Shown piece after piece: positions 55,971 to 64,000 of a stretch of 64,000 nt of DNA. The notes beneath the pieces were generated by a model. It was not told the DNA's origin, did not search any database, and saw nothing but the letters and a program-made list of their open reading frames with translations. Source of the stretch: Toxoplasma gondii ME49 (Eukaryota > Apicomplexa > Conoidasida > Eucoccidiorida > Sarcocystidae); the NCBI RefSeq assembly GCF_000006565.2, contig NC_031475.1:558001-622000 (forward strand), in the 5' to 3' direction. A program made the position numbers and the translations under genes. Within the stretch, counting starts at the first letter, position 1. The number at the start of each line of letters is the position of its first letter.

Positions 55971-58171
55971 GATGGCCACCGAGTGAAGCAACTGTCGCTA
56001 ATACGCGTACCCACGAGAGAGCTCGCCTTGTCATGATCCTAATCCCACCAACCACCAAGCGGAATCTGCTTGACAGACACAGGACTGCTAAACTGATCCA
56101 AATTTGATCCTCTCTGTCAAGGCGGTGCTTGCTGGTTGCTGTTCCCCGTTCTTGGAAGCTGTGGATCCTCAGCCACTTCAGCACAAAAGCCCGCCCAGTG
56201 AAACAAAGCAAGATTTGGATTATTTGAGTTCTGTGGAAAATGGTTCTAGATTCGGTTTGTACCTTTGTGATGTTTGTCAATGGCACAGGGAGGGGGAGAG
56301 AGGACAGGAACAAATATGTCAAGTGGACGATGCGCTAAACGCACTTTCCCACAGCTGACCAGTTGTGTCGTCGAAAGCAGAACTACGCCTTCTGCACTGA
56401 CAAGTGCAGTAACACAGTCATTCAAACAATAAAAAAGTAAGTTCATCAGCTTTTTACGTTGGTGCTCTCCTCCTGACGGTCAGAGAGACAACTGGTTGCA
56501 TGAGTTGGGTGAGTATCGGCGGCCGGAACTAGAATGTCTTTCTGAATCAGCGACCATGAGGTTTCAGGCAGATCGTGGAGCTTGCTGCTTTCCCAGTGGC
56601 ACCGTGGAATGTTCCGGAGGAGGCAAACGCCTCAACATATAGGTCTGCATGCATTTCTGTCTTGTCTCCTGCGCATGCTGGACAAACGCTACCTGGAAAG
56701 AAGCAGCCCTGGCTGCTTCCCGTAGGCCCCACACCACAGTGTACTAAAAGAAAGAGGGAACCTCTACGGCTCCTAGGAGTTGGAATGTTTGTGCTTGGCG
56801 ACATTGTGTCTCAGCACGAACATAAGCAGAGATATAGTCCTTTAATGATCATTCCTACCACGCTTCTCGCACGTGAAAAGTAAGTGTTCTGGGGAACGGA
56901 AAGCGCTTAAGCCCCACATACAGTGAATGACTCGGATATATTACATTTCCTGCGACGTCTTTTGAGGACAATGTAGAAAATAAAGTCTGAACTGGGCGGG
57001 AGAGGTTAGAATTTGTGCAGTTGGTGACCTGGGACCTGTCAGGCACGTTTCTTCGGGGGTTGAAGTTGTATGATTTCTGCTTAGCGTACACTGCAAGAGA
57101 ATGAAGGCCAACCACCAAGCGTCCAGTGGGCTACGGCGAGTTGACCATGCCTTTCAAAGCAAGCAGACTTTCTACCAGAACAATCCGAAAGACCTTTGTC
57201 AAGACTAACCGGCAAAAGCGTGCAGATCGATAGCTACTGTCGGTCGATAGGGCAGCTGTCGTGGTTGAACGCCGGCATCCTTGGAATGGGGTCGGCCACT
57301 GTACTGAACGGCTTGCCAGTTAATGGTAGTCCGTCTGCGCTCGAGCACAAAAATATGCTTTGCGCTGGGCGAAATAAGCTTGTGCAATATAGCTGAACGA
57401 TTAGTGCACGGACATCGAAAAGTGATAGACATTGCTTCTGAACTGTTGTCGTGAAGTCTGGTTGAGGTGAAACACACCCTTTGGCGGCGACACAGTCTCA
57501 TGCTATGCTCCAGCTCTCATCCTGAGGGCCACAATTAAAAAAACAATGGAAGCCATTCTCGAAATTAGAGGATGCCTACCGTTAGGTGAAACGACCAACC
57601 AGATTTACGGAAAAGCACGAAGTCGAGCTGCCGCTTTCTGCGAATGATGTGAACCCACATCGCTTCTTCCCATCACGTGGCATATCCTCAGTGGGAAGGG
57701 GCTGGACTTGTGATTATTGAGCGTGTGTGCACCTTTGTGTGATAACCTAGGTTCTCCATGGATACACCGCGGATTTTTGGCAGGCGGATGCTATTAAAAC
57801 GTTTTAGTCGCACACAGGTCCACAAAGAACGCTTCGTTTTTCACTTGGTGGTACGAAACAAAGGAGGTGGCAGGACGCCCCTGACAAAATAACGAAATGC
57901 CCGCGTGTGCCCAGAACACGCAACAAACAAGTAAAAGTGACACATGAACGTGAGAAGCCCTGCGTTCTTGTTGAAGTCACAACCAAACTACCTGCGTCTC
58001 TGTGTCCTGTTCGTACCTCGTTCGGAATTTAGTACGCTGCTGTTGAGCCGCGGAGCAAAGCAAAATGCCAGAATTTTCTTTAACATAGGTCTTCCCGAAA
58101 GCAAAGACGCCATGGGGAAGTCCAGCTACATCACGCATGCGCCTTACTGGGCAACACCACTTTGCGACGTG
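55971..58171. other. Spacer with no supported gene
   Basis: A 2.2-kb stretch between the 4-TM gene and the methyltransferase gene, both on the minus strand. Only frames under 105 codons occur, with no splice-consistent chain. It should hold the 4-TM promoter and the methyltransferase 3' UTR. Confidence 0.5.
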
Positions 58172-59791
58172 TCATAACACATCATCAGTCAAGAGGTCCT
58201 CATCAGGGACAAAGGGAACTTGTTCCCGCAGCTTGATCAGAGTCTCCTGCTGAAGTGTGTAAAGAACGACAGCTGCGGCCGTCGACACACTCAAAGAATC
58301 ACCTTTGACCTGAGCTATCGCTGCTATGCCGTCACATGCGTCAAGAACCTCCCGTGAACTCCCTTTCTGTTCATTTCCCACCACTACAGCCAAACGTATT
58401 TCCTCGTCCTCATCGACCCCAATCTCCTGGGTACCTGTACCTTTCGGATCGCCTGCCGCACTATCCCTGTGCAGACATTTCACCTCTTTGAGACTTTTCT
58501 CGGCTGCGATTGCAGAGATGCAACAACCGAAGCCACCTGAGTTCGCAAGTTGACCCTCGCTGTCGAGTTCATCCTGCTGAGTAATCTGAGATGGAGAGTT
58601 TTCCTGTGACCTACACACGTTTCGTCGGTTACGAATCCACTCTTTTGGCTGGTGCAAAATTCTTGGGTCCCCTAGAGGACTCGTGCCGACGACAACACAG
58701 GAAGGTGAAACAAGCCGCAGATTCCTAAGAGCCGCCGGCAGCGGCGAGCGTGGAGCAGAGGGGTAAGTCGACAGATCCAGTCCGGAGTGACGACTCCAGG
58801 CGAACCCGCCGCCCACAGAGCACAAAGCACTGTCTGGGGTAAAAGGGTCACACTTCAGCAACCGCAAGTGGAACATAGATCCCATTGACACTCTGGCTGA
58901 TCGTGCGTTCACCGCTGCAAAGGACACGGGAGACAAAAGCACAGACCTGACGCCCAGCGAAAAGGCTGTTCGCATAAGCGTGCCAATGTTATCTGAGTTC
59001 TGGACGTCGTCCAGAACAAGCACCGGGAACAAGGCATCGGAAGAAACAGAACTTGTTTCACCCCGCGCAGTTGTTTCTGAGGCTCGCGAAAGCGATTTGC
59101 GCTGGAGCGTTGCTTCCGCCACAGCAGACCCACTCTCGCCTGCGAAAGAATCAGTGACACTGCGTGAAGGTATTTTTCTCAAAGCGTCAACTGTCAACAT
59201 GCGCACATCGATCAATGCTGCACAGCACTGGCGGTGGTTCACTGGCATCCCCAGAATCTCGCTGAAAAGACTTTCCGTGACAAGGAGAACTTCCACTTGG
59301 TCGTCATCGATTGCCTGGGTTTCGGGAACCCCATCGACGGCAAGCTTCAGAGAATCTGCCTTCGGGCATGCAGGGGTCGGCACCGATTGCTCCAGCGTCC
59401 CATCCTGCGCGACCTGGCTGCCACATCCGATTGTCTCGTAGGCCTTCAGCAGCTTAGGCCGTCGATGAATGGCTCTCTCAATATTGTGTGCCATTTCACG
59501 CAGCAGGGCTGGGGTCAAGAGTACAGACTTTATAGGATAGAATGGACTCGACAGAGCGCGACGCACGACTGTCGAAGAGCACGCAGGCACATACCAGGCC
59601 TTTCTTGCCAACATCTGCGCTTTTAACTGAGAGAAAACATAGTTGTCGCGAACACCCTTCATTCGATACATGCACACTGTTGGATCCTCAGCCGACGTCA
59701 CGTACCTCACCCGGCACGACAGCGACGGAAGGCCTTCCCCATCCTTCCAGTCACAATTTGGCGCGGCCACATTTTCTCTCTTTCCTACCAT
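58172..59791 (-). CDS. SpoU-family RNA 2'-O-ribose methyltransferase
   Basis: SPOUT-fold enzyme that methylates the ribose 2'-OH of rRNA or tRNA with S-adenosylmethionine. Intronless, 539 residues from the first ATG at 59791. A substrate-binding-like region lies at about 85-200 (SVLLTPALLREMA, VEVLLVTESLFSEILG). The SPOUT domain follows: motif 1 LVLDDVQNSDNIGTLMRTA (about 258-276) with the conserved Asn and Arg, ARVSMGSMFHL (about 299-309), motif 2 VVGNEQKG (about 470-477) and motif 3 GDSLSVSTAAAVVLY (about 497-511). Motif 3 has Ser-Val-Ser where Asn-Val-Ser is usual. About 150 residues of low-complexity sequence are inserted between motifs 1 and 2 (from about 315 to 465), making it longer than bacterial TrmH/RlmB (about 230-250). 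The basic N-terminus could be an organelle-targeting region. The exact RNA target is not deducible. Confidence 0.92.
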   Translation of the reverse strand: MVGKRENVAAPNCDWKDGEGLPSLSCRVRYVTSAEDPTVCMYRMKGVRDNYVFSQLKAQMLARKAWYVPACSSTVVRRALSSPFYPIKSVLLTPALLREMAHNIERAIHRRPKLLKAYETIGCGSQVAQDGTLEQSVPTPACPKADSLKLAVDGVPETQAIDDDQVEVLLVTESLFSEILGMPVNHRQCCAALIDVRMLTVDALRKIPSRSVTDSFAGESGSAVAEATLQRKSLSRASETTARGETSSVSSDALFPVLVLDDVQNSDNIGTLMRTAFSLGVRSVLLSPVSFAAVNARSARVSMGSMFHLRLLKCDPFTPDSALCSVGGGFAWSRHSGLDLSTYPSAPRSPLPAALRNLRLVSPSCVVVGTSPLGDPRILHQPKEWIRNRRNVCRSQENSPSQITQQDELDSEGQLANSGGFGCCISAIAAEKSLKEVKCLHRDSAAGDPKGTGTQEIGVDEDEEIRLAVVVGNEQKGSSREVLDACDGIAAIAQVKGDSLSVSTAAAVVLYTLQQETLIKLREQVPFVPDEDLLTDDVL

Positions 59792-62599
59792 GTCGACTAG
59801 GAAAAAAACCCAATGGCGAACAGGACGGACAAACGATTCCGTCAGCACCACGTATTCACAGACGCTGTCGCGAGCCTCGAAAACAAACTGACACCGCCAC
59901 CACCTTCGGTCGATGTATCCTGCGGAGATATGTCCGTATCATCGTCTTTCGACAGAGCGGATACAATCGACGGTTGCTCTGCGTGGAACAGAAGAAGCAA
60001 CGTCAGCGGACCGAGTTCGCAGCGGACCCGTTTACGGTATAATGTTTGGCAACACTGGAGGGCGTTCTATCTCCCCTCCTGCACATAAGAGCAGAAGAAA
60101 CCCAGCGACATATCTCTGTCTAAATTTGTCGCATGAAAAGCACCTCACAGTGGAGTTAACTCGGTTCTCTCTTCCCCCTTTGACACAACGTTGTCTAGAT
60201 ACTGCATGCACTCGGCCACCACTTCCGTTTTAACAAAGCAGTTAACTTGGCGCCGGGTTTTCTATGTAACGGGAGTCCCTGTCTGACTCGGTTTTTCTCA
60301 ACAGAAACTCAACGAGGAAACCAATTGGACTAAACGGCAACTAAAAAAAACTGAGTTATTATTTCTGTGTGCATGCATGCAAATTTGGTTGCCCCGGTCG
60401 TGAGGCACACATGCAGTCACAAGGAATCTGCGCATTTTTCTGCCACACGAACCGCGCCGTGGCTCAAGTTCGGTACAACGGAGCTGGAGCGTCATGAGAG
60501 GTGGCCATAATGGAAGGCTGAGAGAGGAAACGGTCCTATCCAAAAGTACAAGAATTGTCTCATACTGGAGACACCCTGGCCACGACTGACTCTCGTGCCC
60601 TCCTCTTAAAAAGCTGCTACAGCCCTCGAGAATTGACACAACTTTCTCAGGAGGATTCGAGTCCCCATGAAACCTGCGGTGCCATTTTGTTGGCAGCAGC
60701 GATCGAGTCTGCTTCTGAGGCCAGCTTCATTGCCGCAAATTAGTGGAAAGTAAGCCACGATAAGTGCATAACCGCTCTTCACATTAGTGTTCAGAACTCT
60801 GCCCACTGGACGTCTTCCCACTCTGATGCAAAACAACACGACTTCAAGTACGCCCCTCAGAAATATGGCGTTACAAACTTGTGGGTTTGCACTCGCGAAT
60901 TGCCGTCGAGCTAACGCATTTTTGGGTCGATACCCTTGCCAGCAAAGTTTCAAAGAGAGCACAGCGTTGGAACATAAGATATCTACGAAACATCCTGTCA
61001 CTGCAGTGTTAGTCTACATGGGGGTACGTTGCCACCACAACCAGGTGGACTCTCCATAGCCGCGTGCTAATCGGCTTCAGGCAAAGTGGGCGACTGTGCC
61101 AAGAGCTATTGCAGCCGGATTCCTGCTTGCGTGAGGTATGAGCTTCAATGATGTTCACATAGCCTCATAAGAGCAAGCTGTATTCGCCAATTTAGATTAT
61201 CACATTCTTCAAACGAAAGAAAAACAAGCCTCGGTCTAGGTGTTCAACAACCAATGGAGCGACATATCTACCCAATACCACATCTTCCTCACGGACAGAA
61301 TAGCAGTTGTGAGTGGCCAGGATCAAGCTATGCGTGTTGTCTTTCCTGGTAGTCATGGAGAGGTGTTTTGTTGGTGCGCATATGACTTCGAGTAACATTC
61401 TGGTGTTTCCTTCAAACGACACCGCGAGAAACATGGTAATAGGGGACACGAATCTGGAAACCCTTAGCCGCGAGGAATCGCTGTTTTCAGACAGGTCTCC
61501 GAAGCCCACCGCCACTAAGTTGAACCCGAAACAATTCGCAGATTCGGTGTGTTCTTTACGTCTCGTACTACCTGCCTGGTGCCGCGACACCACAGAAGAG
61601 AAACCACGTGGAAGCAAACGAACAGGACATTTGTCTGCGTGCGCCGCTGGCACTCTTCAAAGTGTGCGATTGTACATTGCTCGACATACGATTGAGACGA
61701 CAAGCACATTCAATACGCGGCGATGCGAGCAGGAACTGATCAAGAAGACTGACAGCGGCGACTGTCCTGCGCTGATTGAGATAGCACTGTTGACTAGGAA
61801 GCGTCCATGGTTTCTGAACATGATGTTGGTCTGTTTGTCTAAGAAATAGCAGGAACCGGTGGTTGTCTCCAATGAGTTACGACTCAAGGCCAAAAGACTA
61901 ATCGTGCTTCTGTTCGGTGGCTCGTGTGCTGATCTAGGAACAGACCTATGGATTGCGTGTTCTATCCCTCTGCTGCATTTGTATCCTCACTGGTCGATAC
62001 CGCCACCAATGAAGATGAGAGTACTGTAACCTTTCCCTCACTGACGATTTCAAAGATATCAAAGTTGATCTCTCGAATCTATTGTGTCTTCGCGAAAAAC
62101 GGCCCTGCGGCGCATGTTACCCTCACGTGATTTGTTTTTGCAGATGTGAACTTCCGCAATAAGTGACTGGAGCAGACCAAGTGCTTCAACGCGCGTTTCT
62201 GCACGCAGGCAGCAAAAAAGTACAAGCGAGTGTGGAAAAAAAACGAAGAGTTAGATTGTACCTTCTCTCTGGGGAGATTGAGTCTCAGGCGCCTAGATCA
62301 GCAAATACGTTTCACGCTCGTACCTCAACATGCTTGTCGAGCAAAGGCAACCGCCAGAGACGCACATAATGGCGTGTGTGGCATACTCACCAGTGGAGCG
62401 TTGTCTAATCAGTGAAAATCATTCTAGAGTTTTACACTTTTTCAGTTAGCATTTCGTTAGCATGCGTCATCTATACGCATGCCGCGGTCCTCTTTAAACC
62501 TCTCAGGCTCTTTCGCCGTTCCGTTTCCTCCCTTTCGTCTGGATCCGGGTTTCCTCTCTGTGTGGTCTCCCTATCGTTTGCAGTACTCACCCAGACGAA
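59792..62599. other. Spacer with no firmly supported gene
   Basis: This holds the methyltransferase promoter (about 59.8-60.3 kb) and a TGCATGCATGC motif near 60371. At 61.2-61.85 kb frames of 153 codons (-) and 178 codons (+, first ATG about 61355) overlap. I could not decide whether either is real. Confidence 0.45.
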
Positions 62600-62964
62600 A
62601 TGGAGGTCTACGGTGTCGGTCACGCTCAGGCGGTTAGAGTCTTTTCTCGTCAGCCACCTGCAACGGCATTCCATGGTGCCAGCCGCTCTCGGGGTCAAAC
62701 AGCCAGCAACGTTCTCTATTCAGACTTTCTGCCACCTCGGTGAGATTCCGTCTGTTGGATTTTTCCCATCACCCGCACCCTCGCGGGGCAACTGTATTGT
62801 GCCGGTGCAGTCCGCCGGCTGATGCTTCGGCACAGCCTCGCTTTTCTCGAAGATTCAAGGGGGATCTAGCTGTCTTGCAGTATGGGGGCAACTCGGTTGT
62901 GCCTCTCGCGTCTGCGGCGTTGTTTGGTCTTCTGCAGCGGGGGTGGGGTGTCCAGCAGTCATAA
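62600..62964 (+). CDS. Candidate two-exon 97-residue protein, unknown
   Basis: Not a single open frame: exon 1 62600-62739 and exon 2 62811-62964, joined by a 71-nt intron (CG|GTGAGA...GGTGCAG|T). The start context is good (GACGAAATGG) and the phase matches. The product starts MEVYGVGHAQAVRVFSRQPP, has an Arg/Ser/Pro-rich middle (SDFLPPRPPADA, PRFSRRFKGDLAV) and ends with a hydrophobic segment (SVVPLASAALFGLLQRGWGV). An Arg-rich N-terminal half plus one hydrophobic segment would suit a small mitochondrial inner-membrane protein, but that is only a guess. The intron length resembles those of the CCp3-type gene. I recognise no family. Confidence 0.45.
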
Positions 62965-64000
62965 ATAACTACGAATTGTTATTACTAAGCGCCAGATTTC
63001 CCGGAAGAAGGGCGTCAGCTGAGAACTCCAGAATTCCGTAGAGACGAGAGGCCGATGTCATCAGTGCTTGGCGACGCAAAACGCCAGCAACGCACACCAG
63101 GCCAGCTTGACGAGAGGGACCAGATGTGTTCGACGCGTCTGTGCTTCGCCAGAGAAGGCAACGTTCTCAAGCCAACGCGGCGACCTCCCGCAACGGGCTT
63201 GCGTATCGTTTGGAAAAGAAGTGCGACCGTGCCCTCTGGCGAGCACACAAAGCCAGTACAACGAGCAGACGCGTTGTGAAGAAATCCGAAGCTGTCCTGG
63301 AAGCCGTCGTGGACCCGACCACTGGCTATTTGGAAGCATCGTTTCGAGTTGACAGGCTGTACACCATGGGGGTTCGTGTGCGTGGCCTCCCGTCGGCGGA
63401 GAGGACACAAAGCCGAAGAAATGCGGCAAGTGTTGCCGCTGTTTCCAGGCGAAAGATGCAAAAGCACTTTTCTGTGTGCGCGCCTGCACCCAGAGGCGGG
63501 GGCGGGTGGTCTCGTGGGCGGTAGCTGGCGTCGCCCGTTTCTCTCGGCTTTCGTGGAGGACACACACTCGCTCCAGCACTGTAGCCGTGTGTCGTGGCGT
63601 CGTACGTGTGGTGCTTTGTGATCCGTGAATGATTGTGTTTAGCGACTTGTTTTATCTAACAAACAATCTTGAATTTTTTCTCCTCTGGTGGCTCAATTCC
63701 GCTTTGCCATCCCGGTGTCAGGACGAACTACGGATCATCCACAAGCGGTGATACACTTAGATTGCAAACCGTAATCTACTCCTCTAATTCAGCTGCTCTT
63801 GCGGGTCCGTCCGGGCGCTCTCTTTGCTCAGTGTACAAGCACACTTACGGAGTACGGAAAATCAGAATGTGACACATCATGATGACCAGCCCCATCGAGA
63901 TACTTCGAGAACTGCAGGGCTAAGCAGTTGGCAGTGCGTCCACCCTCTTGTTCTAGGGTGAAACTAGATGCTGATGCACGATCACTGTAAGTTGTTACTG
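62965..64000. other. 3' end of window with overlapping frames, no firm gene
   Basis: All three plus-strand frames and two minus-strand frames are open for long stretches at 63.05-63.58 kb, which is GC-rich. A plus-strand frame (63126-63524) reads YRLEKKCDRALWRAH and VDPTTGYLEASFRVDRLYTM and looks protein-like. Another plus frame is Cys-rich (see findings). No complete model could be built. Confidence 0.4.

Overview
The window is nuclear DNA of an apicomplexan parasite, most likely a Sarcocystidae coccidian (Toxoplasma/Neospora/Hammondia/Besnoitia type). The reasons are: spliced genes with GT-AG introns; many TGCATGC motifs; (TA)n microsatellites in introns and spacers; and a CCp-family LCCL/SRCR/PLAT secreted protein, a family typical of apicomplexans. 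I cannot name species or chromosome from sequence alone. I see no rRNA, tRNA, CRISPR array, phage or transposon.

Layout. 1-2896 (+): 3' part of a 3-hydroxyisobutyrate dehydrogenase-like gene. 5366-15403 (+): a USP4/11/15-type ubiquitin protease of about 21-22 exons. 16036-21048 (-): a CCp3/PSLAP-type secreted adhesive protein in 24 exons, nearly all separated by introns of 52-70 nt. It is divergent from 21214-22920 (+), a single-exon RCC1-repeat gene, across only 165 bp. 23027-25138 (-): a degenerate RluA-type pseudouridine synthase, convergent with the RCC1 gene. 25539-26055 (-): a small charged, helix-rich candidate. 26740-31486 (+): a multi-exon gene I do not recognise. 34669-37705 (+): a CTD/NIF-type phosphatase. 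39807-53076 (-): a WDR44-like beta-propeller protein with an N-terminal FFAT-like motif. 55026-55970 (-): a four-helix membrane protein. 58172-59791 (-): a SpoU-family RNA 2'-O-methyltransferase. 62600-62964 (+): a candidate two-exon 97-aa gene.

Gene models were built by hand from splice sites, reading-frame phase and family motifs. The CCp3, WDR44 and phosphatase models each sum to a whole number of codons with consistent phase at every junction. The USP model is secure except around 11586-12494. The gene at 26740-31486 is only partly resolved. The RluA and 4-TM starts were moved to real ATG codons.

The genes do not form one pathway. They are mostly independent housekeeping functions (ubiquitin removal, RNA modification, phosphatase, Rab/VAP-linked trafficking) around one stage-type secreted protein. 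Two textures alternate. At 1-15 kb and 39.8-53 kb the genes are GC-rich, with long introns full of (TA)n, TGCATGC and pyrimidine tracts. At about 15.5-39 kb and 53-64 kb composition is more even, microsatellites are scarce and some introns are very short. The best leads are an intron in the USP gene bounded by a 16-nt direct repeat (possible intron birth by duplication), the uniform tiny introns of the CCp3 gene, the degenerate pseudouridine synthase, the unrecognised gene at 26.7-31.5 kb, and the small candidate gene at 62.6 kb.
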